DNA of 64,000 nt. Source: Methanoregulaceae archaeon PtaB.Bin056 (lineage in GTDB: Archaea > Halobacteriota > Methanomicrobia > Methanomicrobiales > Methanospirillaceae). The notes beneath the pieces were generated by a model. The model worked only from the letters and a program-made list of their open reading frames with translations. It had not been told where the DNA came from and did not search any database. The position numbers and the translations under genes are program-made. Shown here in pieces: positions 37,584 through 45,947 of this stretch (positions are counted from its first letter, which is position 1; every line of letters begins with the position of its first letter). Location of the stretch: the NCBI GenBank assembly GCA_002067095.1, contig MVQD01000086.1:1-64000 (forward strand). Reading direction: 5' to 3'.

Positions 37584-38012
37584 CTACATGCGTCCGGATT
37601 TGCGGGGCAAGGTGTACCCAAATCGCCTGAACTCGTTCCTGATGAACGCCTGTGCCGCGGGAGTAATCTGGTAAATGATATACAGTCCTTGCTGCTCCCC
37701 CTCGATCATCCCGGCTTTCTTCAGGATCGTGAGGTGATATGAGAGCCTGGAATCGGCTATCTTCACGACAGATTTGATGATGCAGACGCAGAGCGGCTGG
37801 ACCATCAGGAGGGCGAGGATTTTCAGCCGTGCTGGATCGGCACAGGCCTGGTACCAATCGCGCATCTTATCGAAGACTTCATCGGGAGGGAGTTGTTTGA
37901 TAAGTCCCTCAACACCGCCGCAAGAACAGAGCGAATCGACGATCTCCTTTGGAAGGCAAAGGTCACCGGTCCCCTTACCAACAACCTTTACAGATGCTCC
38001 CCGTACCTTCAT
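37584..38012 (-). CDS. ArsR-type winged-helix repressor
   Basis: 142 residues. The ArsR fold is in 'CADPARLKILALLMVQPLCVCIIKSVVKIADSRLSYHLTILKKAGMI'. The C75-V-C77 pair at the end of helix 3 matches the arsenite/metal-sensing CVC site of ArsR. An N-terminal extension has three cysteines (19, 29, 31), which may add a second metal or redox site. ATG at 38012 has no ribosome-binding site; a CTATATAG box at 38039-38046 lies 27-34 bases upstream, so the transcript is probably leaderless. It is divergent from the frameshifted reductase gene. Confidence 0.86.
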   Translation of the reverse strand: MKVRGASVKVVGKGTGDLCLPKEIVDSLCSCGGVEGLIKQLPPDEVFDKMRDWYQACADPARLKILALLMVQPLCVCIIKSVVKIADSRLSYHLTILKKAGMIEGEQQGLYIIYQITPAAQAFIRNEFRRFGYTLPRKSGRM

Positions 38013-38038
38013 TTCAAAATAATATAAAATACCTGGCT

Positions 38039-38046
38039 CTATATAG
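38039..38046. promoter_or_regulatory. TATA box CTATATAG, possibly bidirectional
   Basis: This palindromic box lies 27-34 bases before the ATG of the ArsR gene on the minus strand, the spacing expected for an archaeal TATA box of a leaderless gene. The same sequence read on the plus strand is 54-61 bases before the GTG of the reductase pseudogene, so it may drive both. Confidence 0.55.
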
Positions 38047-38099
38047 AACTTTAGTGAACTGCTGATAGGAGAAGGGCAGACTTAATAGAGGGAATATAC

Positions 38100-38415
38100 G
38101 TGAGCGAGGTGGACCTTGTCCCCTGTAACCCGGACAAGGACGCATCAGATCTTGAAAAGGAGATCTGTTCCTGGGTTGCCCGATACGCCGCTGACCATGG
38201 ATGGGTGCTTAACCCTGACTGCCGTGTCCTGGACAATAGTGATCAGGGGACTTGCGGGGAACTGCAAAAAGTTCGGCAGGCCCTATTGCCCCTGCCGTAT
38301 CCGGAGCGGGAACCCGGAAAAAGACCAGGATATTGTCTGCCCCTGCGTCTTCCACAAAGACGAGGTATCAACCGATGGACACTGCCACTGCAACCTGTTC
38401 TACCAGTCCGGTTAA
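38100..38415 (+). pseudogene. Ferredoxin:thioredoxin reductase catalytic-like gene, frameshifted
   Basis: The C-terminal part reads 'NCKKFGRPYCPCRIRSGNPE', then 'VCPCVFHKDE' and 'CHCNLF', the cysteine signature (C, CPC, CPC, CHC) of the FTR catalytic subunit that holds a [4Fe-4S] cluster and active disulfide. The matching N-terminus 'DASDLEKEICSWVARYAADHGWVLNP' is in another frame; the change of frame falls near 38220-38250. GTG start at 38100 follows GAGGG. FTR-like enzymes reduce thioredoxins with ferredoxin electrons, which would suit the thioredoxin-like protein at 44107. Needs one base change to be intact. Confidence 0.72.
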
Positions 38416-38499
38416 AAAAGGAGGATGAGGGAACACGCACCACTGCCTTGTCGATAGGGGTGCTCACATCACAGTAACATCTACAGCTCTTTCCCACTA

Positions 38500-38517
38500 A
38501 TTCAATTTTTCTTGAAT
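38500..38517. promoter_or_regulatory. Palindrome ATTCAA-N6-TTGAAT
   Basis: Perfect 6-bp inverted repeat with a six-base spacer (TTTTTC), 92 bases upstream of the DUF2193 start. The geometry equals sites at 42606-42625 and 62143-62160. A TATA-like AATAAATTT follows immediately. Confidence 0.65.
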
Positions 38518-38608
38518 AAATTTGATAAAGGATCAGAGTTCAGTGACCATTGTTGCCTTCCCGATGTTGCCACGAACAACCGGGAGAGTACCAAGAGGTG
38601 AAAGAAGA

Positions 38609-40108
38609 ATGACCGAACTCTACAAAAAGATGGTCCACGAGGCGATGGCTGCCCAGCGGGCCGACGTCGGGATGATAAAGAAGAAGCGGGGGCAGGCATT
38701 CGTCATTGCGGATGCAAAGGTCTACCTCGACGCGGTGAAGACGATGAAGCCGGCAGGGGACCAGTCAAAGGCGGTCTTTGCCCTTCACACAAATTCGGTC
38801 AAAGCCCATTTCGACGTTCTTGAAGGACTGACCAAGACAGTCAGGCCCGAGGACGATCCCTTCGTCGAGCACTACCAGACCCCTGTTGTCCTCGAGATCC
38901 TCTATGACCAGGACCCGGCGTTCAAAAAGAGCGTCGATGCATTTGTAAAAGCAATCAAAAAGTCCGAAGCACTGATCGGCCGGGAGTCTGCACGCCGGTA
39001 TGCAGGGTTCTACGGCCCGACATGCGTCGTTGATTTTGCCCTTATCCCGGGGAGCACGAGCAATGTCGTGAACCAGGTCCTGCAAAAGACTGACATCCCC
39101 GTGGCCCACAAGCAGGCAATCCTTGCATCAAAGTCCTGGGGGATGAACACGTCCTATGGTATCGGGGAAGTATTTGCCCACGAGACCGAAAAAGGTGCGA
39201 CCATCGCTGATGCGGTCAAGGCTGAGATAAAGATGCTGCAGGAGGTCTATGACAGCCCGGTCGAGACTCAGGCAAAGCTGATGGACGATGCCGGCATGAC
39301 CTCGTTTGACTGCCGGAAGTACATGGCAGGGTACCGGAAGAGGATGGAGTCTACGGTCAGGGCTGCTATCGACGATGGTGTCCACTACGGCAACATCGTG
39401 ACCATCCCTGCGTATTGCGTGGGGGATATTGCCCACCACATCGCCCAGTCCACCTTCAACATGTGCAAGGACGATGTCATCATGGCAACGATTGAGGCTG
39501 CCACTGAAGTGATGGACAGGAACCTGAATGCTGCAGTACCGAAGTTTAAGAACGAATACGACGTCCTCTCGGTTGCAACCGGGGCGTCGGCATGCGCTGC
39601 TGAATACCTGCTCGAACTGGACGGGTTCAACGCCATCATGGTGGTCGACCTCCTCACGAAGCGGTGGCATAACTACGTCCAGCTGTACCCGCGCCGCGGG
39701 GCAGCGGCCGAACTGCACAACTGCGACTTCATGGACATGATCTACCGGGGCTGGAAGTACATCGACAAGGCCCGGAGAGCCCAGAACGGGCAGCCCGGCA
39801 TGCTGAAACCGAAGGTGGGCGGCTTCGAGGTCGACCTCTCGCCCATCCATGAGAACGAGGTGCTGATGAACCCGCAGCGGTATGCGTACCCGGCGTGTGC
39901 CATCACGGTCCGGGCATCCGCGATGCTCCGGCTCGCCGATTACCCGTGCCTCCTGACGAGCGAACCGGTCACCGCGACCCTCATGACCAACATCATCGCC
40001 CTGCATAAGGAGGTTGCCGCAGCTCCCGCCCGTATCTGCAAGGACTGTGCATCGGCCGCCCTGATGGACTTCCGTCACTGCTATTGCCAGTGGAAGGAAG
40101 CGGTCTGA
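38609..40108 (+). CDS. DUF2193 protein, methanogen-specific
   Basis: 499 residues. Family DUF2193 is, to my knowledge, restricted to methanogens and has no assigned role. Start at 38609 has a GAGGTGAAAGAAG ribosome-binding region. Features include many conserved-type cysteines, with a C-terminal group 'ICKDCASAALMDFRHCYCQW' (C-x2-C ... C-x-C), and a helix-rich body with 'HNCDFMDMIYRGWKYIDKA'. Cysteines suggest metal or cluster binding. Next come DUF2180 and aquaporin genes with small gaps, so all three form an operon with the upstream palindrome as control element. Confidence 0.85.
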   Translation: MTELYKKMVHEAMAAQRADVGMIKKKRGQAFVIADAKVYLDAVKTMKPAGDQSKAVFALHTNSVKAHFDVLEGLTKTVRPEDDPFVEHYQTPVVLEILYDQDPAFKKSVDAFVKAIKKSEALIGRESARRYAGFYGPTCVVDFALIPGSTSNVVNQVLQKTDIPVAHKQAILASKSWGMNTSYGIGEVFAHETEKGATIADAVKAEIKMLQEVYDSPVETQAKLMDDAGMTSFDCRKYMAGYRKRMESTVRAAIDDGVHYGNIVTIPAYCVGDIAHHIAQSTFNMCKDDVIMATIEAATEVMDRNLNAAVPKFKNEYDVLSVATGASACAAEYLLELDGFNAIMVVDLLTKRWHNYVQLYPRRGAAAELHNCDFMDMIYRGWKYIDKARRAQNGQPGMLKPKVGGFEVDLSPIHENEVLMNPQRYAYPACAITVRASAMLRLADYPCLLTSEPVTATLMTNIIALHKEVAAAPARICKDCASAALMDFRHCYCQWKEAV

Positions 40109-40132
40109 ACTACGTTGGAAAGGTGAGAACGC

Positions 40133-40342
40133 ATGAAATGTTACGTATGTGCAAAGGAAGGGCGTTCCTCGGATGCGGTCGCAGTCTGCATCGTGTGCGG
40201 GATGGGGCTCTGCAAAGAGCATGCCATGCGCGAGGAACTGGAGATGTGGGAAGGGGGCTACCCCTTCCCGGCCCGGAGGGTGAAGGCAAAGATACCACGG
40301 ATACTCTGTCCCGAGTGCTACCAGGCACTGAAGGGGAAGTGA
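40133..40342 (+). CDS. DUF2180 small zinc-binding protein
   Basis: 69 residues. Four CxxC-like pairs: 'MKCYVCAKEG', 'CIVCGMGLCKEH' and 'LCPECYQ' give a treble-clef or B-box-like zinc site with His. It matches DUF2180, a small archaeal family. Located 24 bases after DUF2193 and 4 bases before the aquaporin start, so cotranscription is nearly certain. Possible role as an assembly or regulatory subunit for the DUF2193 protein. Confidence 0.82.
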   Translation: MKCYVCAKEGRSSDAVAVCIVCGMGLCKEHAMREELEMWEGGYPFPARRVKAKIPRILCPECYQALKGK

Positions 40343-40346
40343 GACG

Positions 40347-41102
40347 ATGAGCGATCTCGCAAAGCGTTGCATTGCAGAACTTGCAGGAACGGCGCTCCTT
40401 GTTTACTTCGGCGCGGGTGCCGCGGCGATCACCCTCATGATCGCACGCGGGACAGATACGGGGACACCGTTCAACATCGGGATTGGCGCACTGGGGGGGC
40501 TGGGGGACTGGTTTGCCATCGGTATGGCGTTCGCCATCGTGATCGCCGCAGTCATCTATTCCATGGGCAGGGTCTCGGGTGCCCATATCAACCCTGCAGT
40601 GACTGTCGCGCTCTGGGCAACGAAGAGGTTTCCCTCCGGCGATGCCGGTGCGTACATCGTTGCCCAGTTGATCGGGGGAGCTCTTGGCAGCCTGCTGTTT
40701 GCTGCCAGTGCCGGTATGGACGCGGTCACGGTCGGGGGGCTCGGCGCCACCGCCCCCTTCCCCGGGATCGGCTACGGGCAGGCGATCCTCGCCGAAGCCA
40801 TCGGGACCTTCGTCCTGATGATGGTCATCATGGGGATTGCCGTCGATAAGAAGGCTCCCCAGGGCTTTGCCGGGCTGATCATCGGGTTAACAGTCGGAGG
40901 GATGATCACGACAACCGGCAACATCGCGGGAGCATCGCTCAATACGGCCCGCACCTTTGGCCCGTACCTGATCGATTCCCTCCTCGGCGGACCGGACCTC
41001 TGGGTGTATTTCCCGATCTACATTGTCGGGCCCATAATCGGCGCGATCCTCGCGGCATTCTTCTATGACTATCTCGCGGGAGGGGAGAATTCAACCGAGT
41101 GA
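40347..41102 (+). CDS. aqpM: Aquaporin AqpM-type (variant second motif)
   Basis: 251 residues, six transmembrane helices. It follows AqpM closely: 'FNIGIGALGGLGDWFAIG', 'GATAPFPGIGYGQAILAE', 'NIAGASLNTARTFGPYLID'. The first selectivity motif is normal N82-P83-A84. The second, usually N-P-A, is N199-T200-A201 here (codons AAT ACG GCC), followed by R202 of the aromatic/arginine filter. AqpM conducts water and small solutes, possibly also gases such as CO2 or H2S. Its location in an operon with a methanogen-only protein near sulfur and arsenic genes favours transport of a small neutral hydride or arsenic/antimony hydroxide. Confidence 0.92.
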   Translation: MSDLAKRCIAELAGTALLVYFGAGAAAITLMIARGTDTGTPFNIGIGALGGLGDWFAIGMAFAIVIAAVIYSMGRVSGAHINPAVTVALWATKRFPSGDAGAYIVAQLIGGALGSLLFAASAGMDAVTVGGLGATAPFPGIGYGQAILAEAIGTFVLMMVIMGIAVDKKAPQGFAGLIIGLTVGGMITTTGNIAGASLNTARTFGPYLIDSLLGGPDLWVYFPIYIVGPIIGAILAAFFYDYLAGGENSTE

Positions 41103-41151
41103 AGACACTGGAAGGCAAGGGGGTGGCCCTTGTCCCCCCCGCTCCTCCGGC

Positions 41152-41991
41152 TCACCGTACGGCATTCTTCTCTCGTTTGATCGCGTGAATCAGGATGCGT
41201 GCGAGGCATCCTTCGACCTCTTGTTTTTCCGGGACCTGGAGATTGCCGGCAGCATCCCGGGCCATCGGATCATTCAGGGCACAGTCCAGGGAAAACGGCG
41301 TCTCCTTTACAATATGCACATCCTCAAAGCCTGCAGCCTCAACAGTATCAATATACTCCTGCCGCCGCATCGCCCCAGAGACGCATCCCACGTAGGCTTC
41401 TACCGATTGCTGGAGAAATTCAGGAAGGGGCTTTAAAAGAACGGTATCTGATACGATCAAACGACCGCCGTTTTTCAGGACGCGGAACGCCTCGCGGAAG
41501 ACCTGCGGCTTGTCAGGGGAGAGGTTGATGACACAGTTGGAGAGGACCACGTCAACAGAGTTGTCTGCAACCGGCAGGTGCTCTATCTCTCCCAGGCGGA
41601 ACTCGATATTCCGGATATCTCCCTTTCGCGCAGTCTCGCGTGCCCTTGCGACCATCTCAGGGGTCATGTCGACACCGATGACCTTCCCGGTCTCCCCGAC
41701 CCTCCGGGCCGCAAGGAAGCAGTCAAAGCCAGGTCCGGCGCCAAGGTCGAGCACTGTCTCTCCCAGAGAGAGGGACGCGATCGCGACCGGGTTTCCGCAG
41801 CCGAGTCCGAGATTTGCCCCCTCGGGGCTTGCGGCAAGATCCTCATTGCTGTAACCCACCTTTTGCGCAATCGTGTCCGCGGTCTTGGCTGATCCGCAGC
41901 ACGACGAGGAAGGGCCGCAGCACGAACGCTGCTGCAGGGCGACCTTGGCATACCCTTCCCGAACATTCATCCTAATTTTTTCTTCTGACAT
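41152..41991 (-). CDS. arsM: Arsenite methyltransferase ArsM
   Basis: 279 residues. SAM-binding motif 'VLDLGAGPGFDCFLA' (80-94). Cysteines that match the As(III)-binding set of ArsM are C65 (GLGCGNP), C153 (SNCVINLSPDK) and C203 (YVGCVSGAM). The N-terminal end carries two extra CC pairs (24-25 and 31-32: CCGPSSSCCG), seen in several anaerobe homologues and likely to gather arsenite. Product: methylated arsenic, ending with volatile trimethylarsine or permitting efflux. The AbrB-like gene upstream is only 12 bases away, so they form an operon. Confidence 0.93.
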   Translation of the reverse strand: MSEEKIRMNVREGYAKVALQQRSCCGPSSSCCGSAKTADTIAQKVGYSNEDLAASPEGANLGLGCGNPVAIASLSLGETVLDLGAGPGFDCFLAARRVGETGKVIGVDMTPEMVARARETARKGDIRNIEFRLGEIEHLPVADNSVDVVLSNCVINLSPDKPQVFREAFRVLKNGGRLIVSDTVLLKPLPEFLQQSVEAYVGCVSGAMRRQEYIDTVEAAGFEDVHIVKETPFSLDCALNDPMARDAAGNLQVPEKQEVEGCLARILIHAIKREKNAVR

Positions 41992-42003
41992 GGGTCATCT
42001 TCG

Positions 42004-42267
42004 TTACAGGGCCTCTTTGACCATGGGTCCAACCACGGTTTTCACGGGTTCTGACAACTGGTCGACCGGAATAAGCATGATACAGCAGACCTGTCCCCCC
42101 TTCTCCCAGCTGACCGCGGCGAGCTTGTCGCCGGGGTTGATCCCGGCCTTTGTCCTGAGCTCCTTTGGGATCACCATCTGTCCCCTATCATCCATGCTCA
42201 CAATCGCCTCCACGCTGCAACGACCGCTCTGACCAGGCACGGGACAACATGCATCTTTCTTTGCCAT
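42004..42267 (-). CDS. AbrB-like regulator, HgcAB-associated protein type
   Basis: 87 residues. The swapped-hairpin AbrB domain is 'VSMDDRGQMVIPKELRTKAGINPGDKLAAVSWEKGG' (24-58). Cysteines C7-C8, C17 and C61-C62 are positioned to bind a metal or arsenic. The sequence style fits the family some databases name HgcAB-associated protein, though mercury-methylation genes are not in view. It is leaderless: TATA box 42293-42300 is 26-33 bases before ATG. The palindrome at 42276-42296 overlies the expected transcription start and is the probable autoregulatory operator. ArsM is the second gene. Confidence 0.8.
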   Translation of the reverse strand: MAKKDACCPVPGQSGRCSVEAIVSMDDRGQMVIPKELRTKAGINPGDKLAAVSWEKGGQVCCIMLIPVDQLSEPVKTVVGPMVKEAL

Positions 42268-42275
42268 GTGGGCTG

Positions 42276-42296
42276 TATGTTGGTGTCCACAACATA
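42276..42296. promoter_or_regulatory. Operator palindrome TATGTTG-N7-CAACATA
   Basis: A perfect 7-bp inverted repeat with a seven-base spacer, placed between the TATA box and the start codon of the AbrB-like gene. Binding here would block transcription initiation, so it is a likely repressor site for the AbrB-like/ArsM operon. Confidence 0.7.
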
Positions 42297-42300
42297 TAAT
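42293..42300 (-). promoter_or_regulatory. TATA box of AbrB-arsM operon
   Basis: ATTATATG on the minus strand, 26-33 bases before the ATG at 42267. This spacing is that of a leaderless archaeal transcript. It overlaps the right arm of the palindrome by four bases. Confidence 0.6.
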
Positions 42301-42762
42301 ACCTCTGATTAATCAAAAAATTCTGATCATACTGAAAATGGCAGCTCCCGGTCCGGGACCATGAGGAAAACAGGATGTGGGAATATCGTGTCATCAAGGG
42401 GATGAAAACGACATGCCCTCTCCTGCCCGCGATGGGTGGTGGGCTTCCTTCCTGCACCCCTCGCCAGAGAAAAATTCGCACCATTCACTTTTAGTTATCC
42501 TTTTCACAGACCTGCAGGGTGATCATGCGAGGAGAATGCCCCTGGAAAAAAAATGGGACGAAGGGGACCAGTGTGTGCTACTTTAATAATGTTTATCGTT
42601 CCATCATTTCAATTGTATTTGAAATAATTGGAGGGATGAATGAAACCGCAATACCTGTGCATGATGCATGCGTTATCCAGGCGGGTCCCGGAATGGCGAA
42701 ACGACGCATTCCTCGGGTTCAAGGCCCGAGGTACCGATAAAACTTCAGGGGGTGAATGAGGG
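42297..42762. other. Divergent regulatory region of the arsenic island
   Basis: Region between AbrB/ArsM and the ArsP-like permease. It holds the palindrome at 42606-42625, a TATA-like element TTAATAATGTTTA (42593-42605), and no convincing coding frame. The permease start lies at 42763. Confidence 0.5.
42606..42625. promoter_or_regulatory. Palindrome ATTTCAA-N6-TTGAAAT
   Basis: Perfect 7-bp inverted repeat with six-base spacer (TTGTAT), 138 bases before the permease gene and just downstream of the TATA-like element. It has the same core TTCAA-N6-TTGAA as the sites at 38501-38516 and 62144-62159, and may be the operator for the arsenic operon. Confidence 0.7.
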
Positions 42763-43836
42763 ATGACGGATCCCATATTCGGGTCCCTCCTGCTTGGCTG
42801 GGAGACGCTTGCAGGGTATCTCCAGGAGCACGTCCTCACCTGCCTCGTGCCTGCGTTCTTCATCGCAGGAGCGATTGCGACCTTCATCAAGAAGGAGGCC
42901 ATCCTCAAGTATTTCAGCCCTGATTCGCCAAAGTCAATCGCGTATGGCCTGGCCTCGATATCCGGGACCGTGCTTGCAGTCTGCTCCTGCACGATACTCC
43001 CCATGTTTGCCGGGCTCTTCAAGAGGGGGAGCGGGATCGGGCCTGCCACCACGTTTCTGTATGCCGGACCGGCTATCAACATCCTTGCCATTGTCTACAC
43101 GGCAAAAGTGCTCGGGTTTGACCTCGGGATTGCAAGGGCCGCCTTTGCAATCGTGATGTCAATTATCATCGGCCTCGTGATGGCGATGCTCTTCCGGTCC
43201 TACGATACGGAGACGAAGGAGAAGATGAAACTCATGCCCTCGGTCCCCGGCGGGGAGAAGGCAGAGCGGCCCCGCTGGGTTGTGCCCCTCTTCTTTGTCC
43301 TCCTGGTGGGAATCCTGATCACTGGCACGTCACAGCTGGACTGGCTGATCAAGTTTCCCATCATCTACGCGATGACTCTCGTGATCGCCTACCTCCTGGT
43401 CTACTTCTTCGAGCGGGACGAGGTCACCGAGTGGGGATACGAGACCTGGGACCTGACAAAGAAGATCTTCCCCATCCTGATCATCGGGACCTTCTTTTTG
43501 GGGATGCTCGCATTCTTCCTCCCGCCCGAGACGTTCCGGCCGTTCTTCGGGACCAACTCGATACTCTCCACGCTCCTTGCAGCCATCGTCGGGACTATCC
43601 TGTACATGCCCACGCTCCTCGAAGTGCCTGTCATCGGGACAACGTTTGGCTATACGAGCGGGGTGATGGCGGGAGGCCCGGCACTCGCTCTCCTGCTCTC
43701 AGGGCCGAGTGTCAGCCTCCCCTCACTCCTCGTCCTCTACAGGATCATGGGGATAAAAAAGACAGCGGTGTATGCGGTATTGGTCATCATCTTCTCGGCC
43801 CTTGCAGGGTTTGCCTACGGGCTGTTTCTGGGGTAG
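42763..43836 (+). CDS. ArsP-like permease (DUF318/COG0701)
   Basis: 357 residues, eight to ten transmembrane helices in two repeats. The motif 'AVCSCTILPMFAGLF' carries Cys74 and Cys76, which in ArsP-type permeases bind organoarsenicals; the second repeat has 'GTILYMPTLLEVPVIG'. Family members export methylarsenite or other thiol-bound metalloids. The start follows GGGTGAATGAGGG. First gene of the plus-strand arsenic operon. Confidence 0.88.
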   Translation: MTDPIFGSLLLGWETLAGYLQEHVLTCLVPAFFIAGAIATFIKKEAILKYFSPDSPKSIAYGLASISGTVLAVCSCTILPMFAGLFKRGSGIGPATTFLYAGPAINILAIVYTAKVLGFDLGIARAAFAIVMSIIIGLVMAMLFRSYDTETKEKMKLMPSVPGGEKAERPRWVVPLFFVLLVGILITGTSQLDWLIKFPIIYAMTLVIAYLLVYFFERDEVTEWGYETWDLTKKIFPILIIGTFFLGMLAFFLPPETFRPFFGTNSILSTLLAAIVGTILYMPTLLEVPVIGTTFGYTSGVMAGGPALALLLSGPSVSLPSLLVLYRIMGIKKTAVYAVLVIIFSALAGFAYGLFLG

Positions 43837-43849
43837 GGTGAAGTATCAT

Positions 43850-44110
43850 ATGGGAGAGAGAGATACACCGTGCTGTGCGGCAGAAGCGCTGCGCCGCATC
43901 CGCCAGGTGGATGTCGGGGGCATTACCGTCGGGCTTGCGATGCTCGACGACATCATCGACGAGGTGCAGGGGCTTTCCCTTGCATCAAAGGATGCAATCG
44001 TCAATGAACTCATCAAGCGCGTAAAGGTCTACAATTACATTCCTCCATCAGCCGAAGAGAATTACCGGAAGGCAATCCTGCGGGAGTATGAAAAAAAGGT
44101 GAAACCATGA
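43850..44110 (+). CDS. Small CC protein of arsenic operon
   Basis: 86 residues. Cys8-Cys9 near the N-terminus are followed by an alpha-helical protein with 'DVGGITVGLAMLDDIIDEVQGL' and 'VKVYNYIPPSAEENYRKAILREYE'. Similar small proteins accompany ArsP-like permeases and thioredoxin-like proteins in anaerobes. Probably a metalloid chaperone or regulator. Start 13 bases after the permease stop; the thioredoxin gene start overlaps its stop (ATGA). Confidence 0.75.
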   Translation: MGERDTPCCAAEALRRIRQVDVGGITVGLAMLDDIIDEVQGLSLASKDAIVNELIKRVKVYNYIPPSAEENYRKAILREYEKKVKP

Positions 44111-44340
44111 AGATCGAGATCCTTGGAACCGGTTGCATGAAATGCAAAAGACTGGCAAAGAACGTTGAACATGCCGTGGCTGAACTCGGCATCACCGCCG
44201 ATATCCAGAAGGTGGAGGACATCACCGCGATCATGGACCGGGGGGTTATGCTCACCCCTGCGCTGATAGTGGATGGTGAACTGAAGGTGTCAGGCCGGGT
44301 GGCCGATGTAAAAGAATTAAAGGAGATCTTACAGAGGTGA
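44107..44340 (+). CDS. Thioredoxin-like redox-active disulfide protein
   Basis: 77 residues. The active site is C10-M-K-C13 in 'EILGTGCMKCKRLAKNVEHAV'. 'GVMLTPALIVDGELKVSGRVADVKELKEIL' carries the cis-Pro loop. It belongs to the short archaeal glutaredoxin-like group (TIGR00412). Likely supplies or receives thiol electrons for arsenic handling. Overlaps the preceding gene by 4 bases. Confidence 0.9.
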   Translation: MKIEILGTGCMKCKRLAKNVEHAVAELGITADIQKVEDITAIMDRGVMLTPALIVDGELKVSGRVADVKELKEILQR

Positions 44341-44345
44341 AATCA

Positions 44346-44741
44346 ATGGCAGAGGAAGTGAAATGCGTCTGCGGTGGACCCGGCGTCGGAGAAGGCGGGA
44401 AGAAAAGAGTTCTCTTCCCCTGTTCCGGAGCCTCCAACACCGGCCAGATGTCCAACCATGCTGCGGTCCGGCTCGCACAGGAGGGGTTTGGTATCCTCGC
44501 ATGCACTGCCGGGATTCCCATCCGTGCCCCTGCGACGATGGACAAGGTCGCGAAAGGGGAGGAGATGGTTGCCATCGACGGGTGCCCCGTGGCATGTGCA
44601 AGAAAAGTCCTCGAGCAGCAGGGGATCACGGTAGGCCAGCATATCATTGTGACCGAACTTGGGATCAAGAAGACCGGCGAGCTGATACCATCCGACGAAG
44701 AGATCGAGAAAGTCGTTGACGCCGCATGGAGCGGTTCATAA
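44346..44741 (+). CDS. Putative zinc-binding DGC-domain protein
   Basis: 131 residues. Conserved DGC features: 'VKCVCGGPGVG', 'LFPCSGASNTGQ' and 'IDGCPVACARKVLE'. These cysteines bind zinc or another soft metal. Start at 44346 follows GAGGTGAAATC. Families of this type are found next to arsenic and thioredoxin genes and may act as arsenic or mercury sequestering proteins. Confidence 0.83.
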   Translation: MAEEVKCVCGGPGVGEGGKKRVLFPCSGASNTGQMSNHAAVRLAQEGFGILACTAGIPIRAPATMDKVAKGEEMVAIDGCPVACARKVLEQQGITVGQHIIVTELGIKKTGELIPSDEEIEKVVDAAWSGS

Positions 44742-44861
44742 GGCGAGCGATACGTGCATATATAGTCACGGGATATGGAATGTTCCCCTCATACATCATG
44801 CATGGACTGAATGGAGAGAGGGCAGAGGGGAAGGAGAGATCAGTATCCTTTTTAAGGGGGA

Positions 44862-45947
44862 ATGGATGTGACCGAGCGACGCCTGAGCACGTTTGAAAAA
44901 TACCTCACCGTATGGGTAGTCCTCTGCATCGTTGCAGGGATCGCTCTTGGAGCGATTGCGCCCGGTGTTGCCGTAGCCCTCGATTCCTTCTCTGTCTACC
45001 AGGTCTCGATCCCGATTGCAATAGCCCTCTTCTTCATGATGTACCCCATCATGGTGAAGATCGACTTTGCCGAGGTCCTCAAGGCCGCACGGACACCGAA
45101 ACCCGTGGCCCTCACCCTCTTTGTGAACTGGGCCATAAAGCCGTTCACAATGTATCTCCTTGCCACGTTCTTCCTCGGCTACGTCTTTGTCTCCTTCATC
45201 CCCGGGATTGATGTGCTTGCAGACGGGAGCACGGTCGAACTCTGGAGGAGTTATGTCGCAGGCTGCATCCTGCTTGGCATCGCACCCTGCACCGCAATGG
45301 TCCTGATGTGGAGCTACCTGGCACGGGGAAACGACGGCCTCACCCTGATCATGGTTGCCATCAATTCGCTCACCATGCTCGTCCTCTACGCGCCGCTCGG
45401 TGGGTTCCTCCTCGGGGTGAACGCGATGCCTATTCCCTGGGAAACCATCCTCCTCTCGGTCGCCACCTATGTCGGCCTCCCCCTCATTGCCGGGTACTAC
45501 ACGAGGAAATGGATAATCAGGAGGTGGGGTATGGCCTGGTTCGAGACAAAGTTCCTGCACGTTTTAACGCCGGTCTCGATAATTGCACTCCTGGGGACAC
45601 TCGTCCTCCTCTTCACTTTCAAGGGGAACGTCATTGTCGAAAACCCGGCAACCATCCTCTGGATTGCGATCCCCCTCTTCATCCAGACCATGCTCATCTT
45701 TTCCATCGGGTACTTCGCCCTGGCCCGCTGGCTGAAGCTCCCCTACCGGGACGCGGCACCCGCAGGGATGATCGGGGCATCAAACCACTTCGAGGTCGCG
45801 ATTGCCACGGCAACCATTCTCTTCGGGCTTGGTTCCGGAGCAGCTCTCGCAACGGTGGTGGGAGTCCTGATCGAGGTGCCCGTGATGCTCATGCTTGTGA
45901 AGATCTGCCTGCGGACGCAGGGGTTATTCCGGAGTGAACCGGTATGA
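44862..45947 (+). CDS. acr3: Acr3 arsenite exporter
   Basis: 361 residues, ten transmembrane helices. The Acr3 signature '[18 protein letters not shown]' has Cys143, essential for As(III) transport in the family, and '[14 protein letters not shown]' carries the conserved Glu. '[21 protein letters not shown]' is the second discriminating segment of the BASS/Acr3 fold. It expels arsenite with proton antiport. A TATA box TATATAG is at about 44758-44765, so the gene has its own promoter. Its stop overlaps the start of the universal-stress gene (ATGA). Confidence 0.9.
   Translation: MDVTERRLSTFEKYLTVWVVLCIVAGIALGAIAPGVAVALDSFSVYQVSIPIAIALFFMMYPIMVKIDFAEVLKAARTPKPVALTLFVNWAIKPFTMYLLATFFLGYVFVSFIPGIDVLADGSTVELWRSYVAGCILLGIAPCTAMVLMWSYLARGNDGLTLIMVAINSLTMLVLYAPLGGFLLGVNAMPIPWETILLSVATYVGLPLIAGYYTRKWIIRRWGMAWFETKFLHVLTPVSIIALLGTLVLLFTFKGNVIVENPATILWIAIPLFIQTMLIFSIGYFALARWLKLPYRDAAPAGMIGASNHFEVAIATATILFGLGSGAALATVVGVLIEVPVMLMLVKICLRTQGLFRSEPV

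Noticed and set aside
39128-40372. Minus-strand frame of 414 codons opposite DUF2193
   Set aside because: It lies entirely opposite a conserved gene and reads as a His/Val/Arg-rich non-protein; no signal for translation.
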